Shown here: one piece after another, positions 35,742-45,072 of the stretch | How positions within the stretch are numbered: the first letter of the stretch is position 1 | Layout of the letters: every line of letters starts with the position of its first letter | NCBI GenBank assembly: GCA_013289685.1 | Contig: JABCZL010000016.1 | Coordinates: 1-64,000 of the forward strand | Direction: 5' to 3' | DNA: 64,000 bases | From: Acidobacteriota bacterium | Lineage (GTDB): Bacteria; Acidobacteriota; Terriglobia; Terriglobales; Acidobacteriaceae | Notes under the pieces: generated by a model | Seen by the model: the letters and a program-made list of their open reading frames with translations, nothing else | Databases searched by the model: none | What the model was told of the DNA's origin: nothing | Position numbers and translations under genes: made by a program

Positions 35742-36569
35742 TTATTCTGGCAGCGCCGGAAACTTCGCCGCTACCAGTTCCGCAAAGCGCTTGTCTTTTC
35801 GCACTGCGGCGAATTCCACATCTTTATAGACGTTCTTGAAATCTTTGTATCCCTCTTCCAGCGCTTTCTTCAGATATTCCAGCGACCGGTCCGAGTAGCC
35901 CATCTTCGCGTACAGTTTCGCTACCGTGAAATCATAGCGGGCCCGATCTCCCGGGCTGGGCAACTGCGCCTGCACCCCGGCGCGCGAGGTTCGTTCAAAC
36001 ACATCGGGATCAAGTTGCACGGCGTGCTCATACGCCTGCACCGCCGGATCAAACTCCTTCTTGGCGAACAGCGCTGCTCCCAGGTTGCTGAAGAACGACG
36101 CCGAATTGCCGTCGAGCGCAATCGCTCTGCGATACTCTTTGATCGCCGCGGCGTATCTCTGCTCTTCGTAGAACACGACACCAAGATTGTTGTGGGCATC
36201 GGCATAGTTGCGGTCCGTCTTGATCGACTTGTCAAATGACTTCTTCGCCTCGCGATAGCGCTGCATCATTAAATCGGTGATTCCGACTTTGTTGAGCAAA
36301 CTGGCGGAGCTCGGCAGCTTGGCCATCGCCGCGCGATAGTAGTCGAGCGCGTCGAGGTAGAGCTTCGATGCGCGCAACTGGTCCGCTCGCGCTTCCAGAT
36401 CGGCGGCAGTCGCGTCTGGCGCCGGAGGGTCTACGAGCCGCAGCAGCGGTGGCTTAATCTGAACCTGTTCGGAATGGGAAGCCTGCGCCCACGACACACT
36501 CGACACTAGGCAGACGCAGACGGCGAGAAACGAGACGGGAACCAGCAAGATCTTCGGGCAGGACGACAT
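35742..36569 (-). CDS. Secreted TPR-repeat protein
   Basis: 275 residues with an N-terminal signal peptide (ILLVPVSFLAVCVCLVSSVS). There follow four to five tetratricopeptide repeats (e.g. YRAAMAKLPSSASLLNKVGI, ADAHNNLGVVFYEEQRYAAA, SFFSNLGAALFAKKEFDPAV, YDFTVAKLYAKMGYSDRSLE). TPR arrays bind partner proteins, here presumably in the periplasm. Partner unknown. Confidence 0.82.
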   Translation of the reverse strand: MSSCPKILLVPVSFLAVCVCLVSSVSWAQASHSEQVQIKPPLLRLVDPPAPDATAADLEARADQLRASKLYLDALDYYRAAMAKLPSSASLLNKVGITDLMMQRYREAKKSFDKSIKTDRNYADAHNNLGVVFYEEQRYAAAIKEYRRAIALDGNSASFFSNLGAALFAKKEFDPAVQAYEHAVQLDPDVFERTSRAGVQAQLPSPGDRARYDFTVAKLYAKMGYSDRSLEYLKKALEEGYKDFKNVYKDVEFAAVRKDKRFAELVAAKFPALPE

Positions 36570-36744
36570 AGGCCACCCCCAGCTAGTGGAGACATTCTGT
36601 CACAGTTTTGGGCAGCCGGCGAAGATTTTGGTGCGGGATTACCTTTTTCCTGGGTCCGTTGTACGTGTTTCAGGTGCCAGCTACGGGCACCCTAGATCAA
36701 CTTAGCCCGGGACATCCCAATCCAGCACCTTCTCAATATCAATG

Positions 36745-39297
36745 TCAATGCGGCGCCGTCTGACCGCTATCTGCTGGTTTAGACACCGGAGCCGCTGTTT
36801 TGTCGTCCTTAAAAATTCCCGCGATCTTGCCGAAGAAACCCTTCTTTTTCTTAGGGTCCTGCGGATTATTCGGGTCCTGAGCATTCGCCGCCTGGGCTGG
36901 TTGCGGCTGCACGGCCTTGTCCCCCCCAAACATGCGCGAGAAGAACCCTTTCATTCCATCTTGCGCATCGCAGGTGTCGCGGGGTTCGGTCCCGGCCACA
37001 AAGGCCGAAACGTAGTCGTCTGGGCAGGTGGGAGTCGCCAGCCGGTTCGTCACCTTGTCGAGTTGCACATCGACCACGCCGCTCGGCTGCTGAAACGCCC
37101 TCATGTCGGCGTATTGCGGCAGCGCCGCCGCCTTCTTCATGAACTCTGCCCAGATCGGCCCCGCCGTCATGGCGCCGGTCAGGCGCAGGTCGCTGTAGTC
37201 GTCATACCCAACCCACACGATGCACAGCAGATTCGAGGTGTAACCCGCGAACCAGCCGTCATGCGAACTGCCCGTCTTTCCGGCGGCCGGGAGAGTAAAC
37301 CCTCGCAGCCGGACTGCCGTGTATCCCAGACCGTTGTTGATCACGCCCTCCATCATGTTGGTCATGACGTAGGCAATCCGCGGATCGAGCACTTGCCGCT
37401 GGTCCGTCGTATAGTTTGCGATCACGTCGCCCTTGCCGTTGCGCACCGAGCGCAGCAGGATGGGCGACAGCCGCACTCCATTATTCGCAAACGACGTGTA
37501 CGCGCCTGACATGTCGAGTGGCGACGCGTCGTACGAGCCCAGCGCCATCGCCGGAGTCGCTTTGACCGACACAATCCCCGCCGACTTTGCCAGGTCCGCC
37601 ACTTTGTCGTAGCCCACCTGTTCGGCCACTTTCACCGTCGCATTGTTCAGAGACATGGCCAGCGCGTAGCGCAGCGACACATCGCCCTTGTATTCCTCTT
37701 TGTAGTTACGGGGCTCGTAGATCTGGTCGCCGTAGGCGAAGCTCGAAGGCGCGTCCGTCACCGTCGACGCCGGAGTCAGCACGGTCTGCGATCCATCCAG
37801 CGCCGTGTTCATCGCCGCCGCATACACAAACGGTTTAAAGATCGATCCCGTCGGCCGCTTCGATACGGCGTGATTCAGCTGGCTCCAGCCGTAGTCGCGT
37901 CCTCCCACCAGCGCCAGAATAGCTCCGGTGTGGGGATCCAGCACCACCATCGCCACCTGCGCCTGCGGACCCGGCGCCACCGTCGTCTCAAACTTCTTTC
38001 CTACCTTCACCCGCTTGGTGCGCAACTTCTTGACCTGATCGTCCACCAGCTTGATGCCCATGTCCACCGACTGCGCGGCGGCCTTTTGCAGGTCGGGATC
38101 GAGAGTCGTATAAATCCGGTAGGACTGCTCATTCAGCTCGTTCTCATTGAACTTGCTGATGAGCTGATCGCGCACCATGTCCACGAAGTACGGCGCGTCG
38201 CTGGCTTCCACGTTGGGCGCCGCCAGCTTCAACGGCGCCGCCTTGGCTTTATCCGCCTGCTCGCGGGTGATCACGTGGGTCTCGACCATCGATTCCAGCA
38301 CCAGGTTCCGGCGCTCCAGCGCGCGCTCCGGATGCCGGTAGGGCGACAGCCGGCTCGGCCCCTGAATAATGCCCGCGATCAGCGCCGCTTCCGGCAAGGT
38401 GATGTCCTTCAGGTCTTTCCCAAAGTAAGAGTGCGACGCTTCCGCAAACCCGCTGATGGCAAACGAACCACGCTGCCCCAGGTTCACCCAGTTGGCATAG
38501 AACTCGAAAATCTGCTGCTTGGTGAACTTCTGTTCCAGTTCCTCGGCGATCAGCATCTCGATCAGCTTGCGCTTGACCGTCTTCTCCGGAGTCAGAAAGA
38601 AGCCGCGGGACAGTTGCATGGTCAGCGTGGAACCGCCCTCGCGCCGCTGCCGCGTTAAATCGGTCCACATCGCGCCGAACATGCGAACAAAATTCACTCC
38701 ACTGTGTTCAAAGAAGCGCCGGTCTTCAATGGCCAGCACCGCCTGCACCATCACCGGAGGAATTTCGTTGTACCTCACGATTTCGCGTTTCGAGCGCTGC
38801 TCGGCGTCGAACAGCGCCGTCACCAGCTGCGGCTCGAGCTCGTACGCTGAAAGGTCATTGCCGTTGCTGCCGATCTGGTCCACGTGTCCGTCGTGAATCG
38901 TGATGAGCGCGGGCTCCGGACTGTGGTACGACTCTGGCCCCGGCGTGATTTCGATTCCATCCTTCGACACGCGGAAACTGCCCAGCGTAGACTGCCCCTC
39001 TTGATCCGAGTACCCGGCCCGCCGCAGTTCCGCCGCAATCTGTTTGGTCTCGATCTGCTCGCCGTTCCGCACGGTCTTGGGCAGCGCGTAAATCTTCGCG
39101 GAATTGGCGAATACGGGCGACCGGAACCGCTTCTCGATGATCCGGTCATACTTGATGTAAAAATAAGAAAATAGAACGGTAAACGACACTGCCAGAATCA
39201 GAAATCCCACCGCTGCCGCCCGCAGCACTGGGTCACGGGGCAGCCCGCGGATTCCCTTGGCGTCTCCACTCTTCGGAATTTTGATCTTGATGGTCAC
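36745..39297 (-). CDS. Class A penicillin-binding protein (glycosyltransferase/transpeptidase)
   Basis: 850 residues. A single membrane anchor (VGFLILAVSFTVLFSYFYI) is followed by a UB2H-like region, the GT51 domain (IEDRRFFEHSGVN, REGGSTLTMQLSRG) and the transpeptidase with PTGSIFKPFVY (catalytic Ser in SxxK), SLNNA and GKTGSSHDGWF. It resembles PBP1b. The C-terminal tail is Lys/Pro/Gln-rich (QPAQAANAQDPNNPQDPKKK). It polymerises and cross-links peptidoglycan at the inner membrane. Confidence 0.95.
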   Translation of the reverse strand: MTIKIKIPKSGDAKGIRGLPRDPVLRAAAVGFLILAVSFTVLFSYFYIKYDRIIEKRFRSPVFANSAKIYALPKTVRNGEQIETKQIAAELRRAGYSDQEGQSTLGSFRVSKDGIEITPGPESYHSPEPALITIHDGHVDQIGSNGNDLSAYELEPQLVTALFDAEQRSKREIVRYNEIPPVMVQAVLAIEDRRFFEHSGVNFVRMFGAMWTDLTRQRREGGSTLTMQLSRGFFLTPEKTVKRKLIEMLIAEELEQKFTKQQIFEFYANWVNLGQRGSFAISGFAEASHSYFGKDLKDITLPEAALIAGIIQGPSRLSPYRHPERALERRNLVLESMVETHVITREQADKAKAAPLKLAAPNVEASDAPYFVDMVRDQLISKFNENELNEQSYRIYTTLDPDLQKAAAQSVDMGIKLVDDQVKKLRTKRVKVGKKFETTVAPGPQAQVAMVVLDPHTGAILALVGGRDYGWSQLNHAVSKRPTGSIFKPFVYAAAMNTALDGSQTVLTPASTVTDAPSSFAYGDQIYEPRNYKEEYKGDVSLRYALAMSLNNATVKVAEQVGYDKVADLAKSAGIVSVKATPAMALGSYDASPLDMSGAYTSFANNGVRLSPILLRSVRNGKGDVIANYTTDQRQVLDPRIAYVMTNMMEGVINNGLGYTAVRLRGFTLPAAGKTGSSHDGWFAGYTSNLLCIVWVGYDDYSDLRLTGAMTAGPIWAEFMKKAAALPQYADMRAFQQPSGVVDVQLDKVTNRLATPTCPDDYVSAFVAGTEPRDTCDAQDGMKGFFSRMFGGDKAVQPQPAQAANAQDPNNPQDPKKKKGFFGKIAGIFKDDKTAAPVSKPADSGQTAPH

Positions 39298-39489
39298 AGT
39301 GTCGAGCGCCTTCGCTGGCTTTCAGACGATTCGGAGAGAAATATTCCTTGTTCTCTCTTTTCTTTAAGACGTCGGGACACGCAAAAAGGTTTGTCTCGCC
39401 TCTTTCGGACCCGCCATTCCAGACACACTTCGCTGGCTCGCCGATCCAACCACGCCGTAAAGGGATGCCTTTATTGTACCCCTCCCCAC

Positions 39490-39526
39490 AGAAACGAAAA
39501 GAGACCCGCAGTACATGCGGGTCTCT
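39490..39526 (-). terminator. Intrinsic terminator after the beta-propeller lipoprotein gene
   Basis: On the minus strand, arms AGAGACCCGCA and TGCGGGTCTCT close over a 5-base loop and are followed by TTTTCGTTT. It lies ~25 bases after the stop of the gene at 39553-40728. Confidence 0.75.
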
Positions 39527-39552
39527 AAGCTGATACTAGCCTTTACTCCGCC

Positions 39553-40728
39553 CTACTGCGGTACGTCGGTGACGGCGAAGCTCACGCTCGGCGCCGACAA
39601 GTGAGCGATGGTGCTGGTCAGTCCGCCAGCGGCCGGGTCGGCCGAGAGGGCCCAACTCCCGCCCACGCCTGAAACCGATCCCTGGGTGAACAGGTATTGA
39701 CCGCTCTGATCAAATTTGCCGATGGTCATGGTGAAATTCGTGAAGGGCGACGAACCCAACGCGGTCGGCACACCACCGATGAGCGCGTAGCCTTCTATCG
39801 GCTGCGCGGTAGCTAAGGTTTGCACGATAAGCTCGTTGAACGTGTATACGAATTTCCCGTTCGGACTGACCGCCAGGTAAACCGGAGAATTACCGGTGAG
39901 ATAGCTGACCGCCGGGCTCACCGGCGCACCACCAGAGCCGATTGTAAATACATAGAGATGATTGTCGACGACTCCACCGCCCGCACCGTCTTCCGCAGTA
40001 ATTCCGATGATGTAGTTGCCTGACGCCTCTCCGGCAATCTGCGCCATACCCTGGGAACTAATAGGGTTGCCCAGCGCCGTCAGAACGCCACCTGAGGTGT
40101 AAGAAAAAGCGTAAATTGACGACCCTGAAAGAGCGTACACGTACCTCCCCAATCCATCGGTAACGATTTGTGACGGAGCGATTCCCGTCGAGTACGATCC
40201 CGTCAGGGTCAATGTGCCGAGCGTCGGATCTATCGTGAACGCCGAGATCCCGGCTGAACCGCCGACAAACAAAACGGCTCCCTTCGGATCGGCCGCTATC
40301 GATGACGGGGCCAGGACGGTATATTGGGTCGACGAGACCGGCGTTAATGCCCCGGTGACCGTGTCAATCGTGAATCCATAAAGTGTCTGGTTCGAAAGAG
40401 GCATGTAGAGAAACTTCTCGCCCACAGTGACCAGGCCGTAGTCGATGGTCGAGCTGGGGAGGGACGGGCTCGCAAAGTTGGGAACGGTCAGAAACGCCTG
40501 CGAGCCCCCTAAGTTCAAGCCCTCTGCCGCGATTTCGCTAGCAGCGTCATTCATGAAATAAACCAAAGCGGTCTGGCTGATATTTCCGCCGGAGCCCAGA
40601 CCCTTGCCGGAAGGCGTGCAGGTGCTACTGCCAAACGTTGTGCCGCACACATAGTGGCCGCAGCCCACCAGAGCGATTGTGGCCAGCATGACAAGTGAAA
40701 TTGAACTAAGGAATACTCGAAGCTTCAT
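39553..40728 (-). CDS. Lipoprotein with lactonase-like beta-propeller
   Basis: About 391 residues from the ATG at 40728. A signal sequence ends in the lipobox ALVGC, so the protein is lipid-anchored. The rest consists of propeller repeats of the YVTN/lactonase type (LYGFTIDTVTGALTPV, GISAFTIDPTLGTLTLTG, YAFSYTSGGVLTALGN, PVYLAVSPNGKFVYTFNE). The enzymatic version hydrolyses 6-phosphogluconolactone, but the repeats alone do not prove activity; a structural or binding role is as likely. Confidence 0.85.
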   Translation of the reverse strand: MKLRVFLSSISLVMLATIALVGCGHYVCGTTFGSSTCTPSGKGLGSGGNISQTALVYFMNDAASEIAAEGLNLGGSQAFLTVPNFASPSLPSSTIDYGLVTVGEKFLYMPLSNQTLYGFTIDTVTGALTPVSSTQYTVLAPSSIAADPKGAVLFVGGSAGISAFTIDPTLGTLTLTGSYSTGIAPSQIVTDGLGRYVYALSGSSIYAFSYTSGGVLTALGNPISSQGMAQIAGEASGNYIIGITAEDGAGGGVVDNHLYVFTIGSGGAPVSPAVSYLTGNSPVYLAVSPNGKFVYTFNELIVQTLATAQPIEGYALIGGVPTALGSSPFTNFTMTIGKFDQSGQYLFTQGSVSGVGGSWALSADPAAGGLTSTIAHLSAPSVSFAVTDVPQ

Positions 40729-40917
40729 CGACATGACTTCTCCCAGGGACTATCTGGATTCCAGCCTTGCGGATACCAGCGAAAAGACTCTTTCTCACGC
40801 CGATGTTAGGTGCCCGCGTAACCTGCTGACAAGGTTACGAACGTCATTCTGGGATGCCGTCCGATTCTCCGCCGCGAAGGAACTGAAGAAGTCGGAAGTC
40901 CGAGTCAAAATCCCCAC

Positions 40918-40950
40918 ACTAAATCTCGCCAAAGAACGGCGAGATTTAGT
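40918..40950. repeat. Dispersed hairpin, copy 2
   Basis: Perfect 13-base arms ACTAAATCTCGCC and GGCGAGATTTAGT around AAAGAAC, the complement of the GTTCTTT loop. The flanks TCCCCAC and ATGGGCCACCCG match the outer ends of the other copies. Confidence 0.8.
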
Positions 40951-41025
40951 ATGGGCCACCCGTTCGCTGGGGCTCCCTTCTCGTCATTGATGTTTGATGC
41001 AAAACTGGAAGCGCAGGACGGGCTT

Positions 41026-41382
41026 TTAGAAGCCCTTGTTCCCGCTGGAAGGATTGAAATGCAACGTGAAGGAATATCCCGGCAAGGTTACAGGCACGCT
41101 GTACTCCGCCGCCACATACACCGCCGGGGCTCCCGGCGTTCCGATGCGCTGCACCGTCACCGCCTCCGGAGCCAGCGTAATCTGATGGTCCTGCGCTTTC
41201 TTCAGGACTTGCGTGATCAACTCCTGGTCGGTGGCGTGCGGATTCGATCCGCCCATCATCGCCACCTGATGCAAATCGTCCTGGAACGAGTAATTACTCA
41301 GTTCCGGCGGAACGACCTGAAACAAGCAGTAGATGCAGGCGACGATGACCAGAATCCCGACAATCGCTTTAATAGTTCCCAT
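41026..41382 (-). CDS. Small membrane-anchored protein, unknown
   Basis: 118 residues. One N-terminal transmembrane helix (IKAIVGILVIVACIYCLFQV) and a ~90-residue extracytoplasmic domain with a beta pattern (VTVQRIGTPGAPAVYVAAEY). It begins 35 bases after the proS stop on the same strand, so they are probably co-transcribed. No function can be given. Confidence 0.65.
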   Translation of the reverse strand: MGTIKAIVGILVIVACIYCLFQVVPPELSNYSFQDDLHQVAMMGGSNPHATDQELITQVLKKAQDHQITLAPEAVTVQRIGTPGAPAVYVAAEYSVPVTLPGYSFTLHFNPSSGNKGF

Positions 41383-41417
41383 GTCCCACGATCTGCTCAG
41401 CGGGACCGGAAACCGAC

Positions 41418-43187
41418 TTACCCTGTCCGGCCGAGCAACTCCCGTAAAGATTCCACAACCGCCGTGATCCTAACATCGCGCACTTCGCGAGTCGAGCGTA
41501 GAACGAGTTCCACGGTACCTTCGGTAACCTTGTTTCCGACTGTGATTCTAAAGGGGATACCGACCAGATCAGCGTCCTTGAACTTCACTCCCGGCCGTTC
41601 GTTCCGGTCGTCGAGGATCACATCGAACCCGGCTGCCTCCAGTTGCTTCGCAATGTCCTCCGCCGCCGCGCGCACCGCTTCGTCCTTCACATTCACCGGC
41701 GACACCACCACCTCAAACGGCGCGATCGACGCCGGCAGCCAGAACCCGTTCTCGTCGTTGCTCTGCTCCACGGCTGCGGTCAGAATGCGCTCGATGCCGA
41801 TGCCATAGCAGCCCATGATCGGCATGACTTCCTTGCCGTTCTTGTCGAGCACCCGTGCGCCCATGGACTCCGAATAGCGATAGCCGAGCTTGAAAATGTG
41901 CCCAATTTCTACGGCCGTATCAATCCGCAGCGACAGGCTGCAATTCGGACAGCCCTCGCCCGCCGTCACCGCACGCAGATCGGCATAGGCCGTGGGATGA
42001 AAATCTTTCCCCGGCGTCAGATTCTTCATGTGATAGTCCTCCTGATTCGCGCCGGCGATCAGGTTCACGCGCCCTTCGAGCGCTTTGTCGACAAACAGCA
42101 CCGGCTTGTCGGCATCTTTCTTGCGATCGCGAGCCCACTCAATTCCCACCGGCCCCAAATATCCTGCCGGAGACTTGAACAGCGCCTTGATCTCGCTCTC
42201 CTCCATCGGCCGCGTCGGCGCGCCCACCGCGCCATTCAGCTTGGCCTCGTTCAGCTGATGATCTCCGCGCATCAGCACGACAACGCCGCGCAGCTTGGTC
42301 TTGCCCGTCTTTTCATCTTTCTCTTCCGCCATGTAGGCCAGAGTCTTGATCTTGTTCTTCGGCGACACGCCCAGAAACTTCGCGACATCTTCAATCGTCT
42401 TCTGCCCCGGCGTGTGCACGAGCAGCGGCTTCCCATCGCCCTCGGGCGCAAGATCTCCCCACGGCTCCAGCCTCGAAGTCGCCTTCTCCAGGTTCGCCGC
42501 GTAATTGCATCCGTCGCAGCTCACAATCTGATCTTCCCCTGCCGGAGTCCGCACCATGAACTCGTGCGATTCCTTCCCGCCCATCGCCCCCGAATCGGCC
42601 TCGACCACCATGTACTTCAGCCCGCAGCGGTCGAAGATGCGGCAGTAAGTGTCGTAATGCTTCTTGTAAGAAACATCGAGCCCCGCGGCGTCGATATCGA
42701 ACGAATACGCGTCCTTCATCATGAACTGGCGCACCCGCAACAGGCCCGACCGGGGCCGCGGCTCGTCGCGAAACTTCGGCGCAATCTGATACCAGATCTG
42801 TGGGAGCTGCTTGTAGCTGCGCAGATCTTTCAGGGCGATCGAAGTCATGACTTCCTCTTCCGTCATGCCCAGGCATAGGTCGGCGCCCTTGCGGTCTTTC
42901 AGGCGAAACAGGTTCTCCCCCATGAGACCCCAGCGCCCACTCGCCTCCCAAAGCTCCCGCGGATGCAGCGCCGGCAAATAGAATTCCTGCCCGATCCGGT
43001 CCATCTCCTCGCGCACAATGGCCACGATCTTGTTGAACGACCGATTGCCCAGGAAGAGATAGGAATAAATTCCCGCCGCGAGCTGCCGGATATACCCCGA
43101 CCGCACCAGGAATTTGTGCGAAGCGACCTCGGCGTCGGCCGGGGCCTCGCGCAGGGTAGGAATAAAGGCTTCAGACCATCGATGCAT
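41418..43187 (-). CDS. proS: Prolyl-tRNA synthetase
   Basis: 589 residues of the bacterial type. Class II motifs are present (motif 2 region [24 protein letters not shown]; motif 3 [11 protein letters not shown]), along with TEE in [10 protein letters not shown]. The editing (INS) domain lies between them ([20 protein letters not shown]... CPNC), and the anticodon-binding domain ends the protein ([20 protein letters not shown]). It charges tRNA-Pro. The ATG start ([16 protein letters not shown]) matches the family N-terminus. Confidence 0.97.
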   Translation of the reverse strand: MHRWSEAFIPTLREAPADAEVASHKFLVRSGYIRQLAAGIYSYLFLGNRSFNKIVAIVREEMDRIGQEFYLPALHPRELWEASGRWGLMGENLFRLKDRKGADLCLGMTEEEVMTSIALKDLRSYKQLPQIWYQIAPKFRDEPRPRSGLLRVRQFMMKDAYSFDIDAAGLDVSYKKHYDTYCRIFDRCGLKYMVVEADSGAMGGKESHEFMVRTPAGEDQIVSCDGCNYAANLEKATSRLEPWGDLAPEGDGKPLLVHTPGQKTIEDVAKFLGVSPKNKIKTLAYMAEEKDEKTGKTKLRGVVVLMRGDHQLNEAKLNGAVGAPTRPMEESEIKALFKSPAGYLGPVGIEWARDRKKDADKPVLFVDKALEGRVNLIAGANQEDYHMKNLTPGKDFHPTAYADLRAVTAGEGCPNCSLSLRIDTAVEIGHIFKLGYRYSESMGARVLDKNGKEVMPIMGCYGIGIERILTAAVEQSNDENGFWLPASIAPFEVVVSPVNVKDEAVRAAAEDIAKQLEAAGFDVILDDRNERPGVKFKDADLVGIPFRITVGNKVTEGTVELVLRSTREVRDVRITAVVESLRELLGRTG

Positions 43188-43316
43188 AAGTGTGAGTACC
43201 GCGTACCGAGTCGCGAGTTCGGAGCACCGTCACCCGCCGACTCAAAAGTGGAATTGGTTATTGTACGATAGCGTAGCTGCGCTCACGTAATACTGCGTTA
43301 CAATGCTGGAAGGTTT

Positions 43317-43556
43317 ATGGCGAAAACTCGCTATCGTTACAACATCATGCTCAGGCCTGAGCCAGAGGGTGGCTATACCGCACTCGTTCCCGCCCTGCCG
43401 GGCTGCGTAACCTACGGCCGCACCGTGGAAGAAGCGCGCGAAATGGTCAAAGACGCCATCTCCGGCTACATCGCCAGCTTGCGCAAGCACAAGGATCCCA
43501 TTCCAACCGACGACAATACGCTGGTCGCCTCTCTGGACTTGGAGTATTCCCGCTGA
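43317..43556 (+). CDS. hicB: HicB-like antitoxin
   Basis: 79 residues with the HicB fold: YRYNIMLRPEPEGGYTALVP followed by ALPGCVTYGRTVEEAREMV. The GGAAGG site four bases before the ATG supports the start. There is no C-terminal DNA-binding helix pair, so it is the short form. A hicA-like toxin sequence lies 135 bases downstream but is frameshifted. HicB normally binds and blocks HicA, an mRNA-cleaving toxin. Confidence 0.85.
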   Translation: MAKTRYRYNIMLRPEPEGGYTALVPALPGCVTYGRTVEEAREMVKDAISGYIASLRKHKDPIPTDDNTLVASLDLEYSR

Positions 43557-43690
43557 GAGTTTGCGGATGTCCCTCGATCCGATCTGCGCTTGACACGCCC
43601 AGTCCCTCTCGTTCTGAATAAGGGCTCTAGTTTTGATTCTGACTGGCCCATCTACTCCGCTTATGTCAGTCTAGTCCGAGTAGACAAACA

Positions 43691-43920
43691 ATGCCGAAGC
43701 TGCTATAAAGCCGCGTCAAGTCATCCGCTTCCTGGAGCAAAACGGATTTGTCCTTGACCACACATCCGGCAGCCACTTCATCTTCTACGATCCCACTGCC
43801 CGCCGCCGCGCGGTGGTTCCGAGTCACAATCGCGACCTGCCGAAAGGAACTCTGATGTCTTTGTTGAGGGAGGCGGGATTCACCCGCGAAGAACTGATCG
43901 ACTTTCTGGCTGGCCGATGA
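43691..43920 (+). pseudogene. hicA: Frameshifted hicA-like mRNA interferase
   Basis: The sequence from 43703 translates as IKPRQVIRFLEQNGFVLDHT, then SGSHFIFYDP (catalytic His), VVPSHNRDLPKGTLMSLL and ends ELIDFLAGR, a complete HicA body. The natural start ATG-CCG-AAG-CTG (MPKL) at 43691 runs into a stop after five codons in the wrong frame. Adding one C after CTG would give MPKLPIKPRQ..., the normal family N-terminus. A one-base deletion therefore seems to have inactivated the toxin. A sequencing error is the alternative. Confidence 0.75.
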
Positions 43921-44016
43921 CCTCGACGCGATCGTGAGACTTCTCACGCGGCCAATAGGTTGCTTCGCAGCGAGTTCCCGGCTACCATTCCCGCACTTCG
44001 GAAATCGGATGCAGCG

Positions 44017-44697
44017 ATGAGTAGCCACGACGTTCTTCCCTTCATTTTCTTTGCCGGCCTCCTTGCGCTAATGGCCGGCATCATCGCGGCCAGCGTCCAC
44101 TATGCCAAAAAAAGAACACGGGAACTGACCGCAGTCGCGCAGCAGATCGGCTTGCGATTCGTCGGGAATAACTGGAGCGGCCTGTCCCTCTCGTCCCAGC
44201 ACAAGGTCTCACTGCTTCAGCGCACCCGGGGAAGATTCAGCAACGCGATGACCGGATCCTCAGGTGGACTCCAAATCAGCCTCTTTGATTACACTTACCC
44301 CGCGGGAAAGAGCTCCATCACCCAGAGCGTGGCGGTCTTTTCGCAGGACCATCCATTGCCGCCGTTTGCGCTGCGCCCCGAAAATTTCTTCGACCGGATC
44401 GGCGATGCCATCGTTCCCAGCGACATCGACTTCGATTCCAACCCGGAGTTTTCCAAACGCTACCTCTTGAAGAGCCCGGACGAGGCCGGCACTCGAAGAC
44501 TCTTCAATCCGAGCCTGCTGACTTACCTCGAGCAGTTCCAAACGAATTGGTGCATAGAAGGAACCGGATCGACTCTCATCATCTACCACGGTGGGAGACA
44601 AGTGAGCCCTTCCGACGTGCCTGCTTTTCTCGAAGAGACTTCCAGGATTGCGCGTACCTTCTTCGGTTCCGACGGTCTGAGGAAGCCGGTGGCATAG
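44017..44697 (+). CDS. Membrane-anchored hypothetical protein
   Basis: 226 residues from the ATG at 44017 (MSSHDVLPFIFFAGLLALMA). One N-terminal transmembrane helix and a ~190-residue soluble domain (ELTAVAQQIGLRFVGNNWSG; SLFDYTYPAGKSSITQSVAV). I take it to be a conserved acidobacterial-type family but cannot name it. It follows the hicA remnant on the same strand with a 96-base gap. Confidence 0.65.
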   Translation: MSSHDVLPFIFFAGLLALMAGIIAASVHYAKKRTRELTAVAQQIGLRFVGNNWSGLSLSSQHKVSLLQRTRGRFSNAMTGSSGGLQISLFDYTYPAGKSSITQSVAVFSQDHPLPPFALRPENFFDRIGDAIVPSDIDFDSNPEFSKRYLLKSPDEAGTRRLFNPSLLTYLEQFQTNWCIEGTGSTLIIYHGGRQVSPSDVPAFLEETSRIARTFFGSDGLRKPVA

Positions 44698-44704
44698 GCG
44701 GGTG

Positions 44705-44739
44705 CCCATTTCTCGCGCGCGGTTTGCGCGAGAAGTGGG
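44705..44739. repeat. Dispersed hairpin, copy 3
   Basis: 14-base arms CCCATTTCTCGCGC and GCGCGAGAAGTGGG around GCGGTTT, eight bases after a stop codon and preceded by GGCGGGTG. Confidence 0.8.
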
Positions 44740-44754
44740 ATTTTGCATACGAAC

Positions 44755-44964
44755 CTAGCCCGCCAGCTGCCGCAGAATCTCTTTCCCCAACTTCTGCGCC
44801 TCACCGAAAAACTTCTGATACTCGAGGAACAGCCGGTTCAGCTCCAGCGCCTTATCGGTCGACGGATGCTTGCGGAGAATCATGTCCCGCACATACACCG
44901 GGTTCGGCAAGGTGGCATCTTCAGTTAATTCTTCCAGCGCGGTCTTGGGATCGTAGTGATACAT
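44755..44964 (-). CDS. Small conserved hypothetical protein
   Basis: 69 residues from the ATG at 44964 with an AGAGGGA site upstream. It is charged and helical (MYHYDPKTALEELTEDATLP; DKALELNRLFLEYQKFFGEA). There are no membrane segments or cysteines. It lies downstream of kdsD on the same strand across an inverted repeat. Function unknown. Confidence 0.6.
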   Translation of the reverse strand: MYHYDPKTALEELTEDATLPNPVYVRDMILRKHPSTDKALELNRLFLEYQKFFGEAQKLGKEILRQLAG

Positions 44965-44975
44965 GGAAATCCCTC

Positions 44976-45072
44976 TATTGAGTAATTTGGTAATTAAGTA
45001 ATTGTGAAATTGAAAATGGTCCTCCGAGTCCGTTTTCAATTACACAATTACCAAATTACACAATTACTCACT
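44976..45072. repeat. AT-rich inverted repeat between kdsD and a small gene
   Basis: Arms of ~35 bases built from TAATTTGGTAATT, TAATTGTG and AATTGAAAA face their complements (TTTTCAATT, CACAATTA, CCAAATTACAC) across a GC-rich centre. The array is markedly AT-rich against its surroundings and could fold into a long stem. Confidence 0.75.

Noticed and set aside
41643-42878. 411-residue plus-strand frame
   Set aside because: Antisense to proS.
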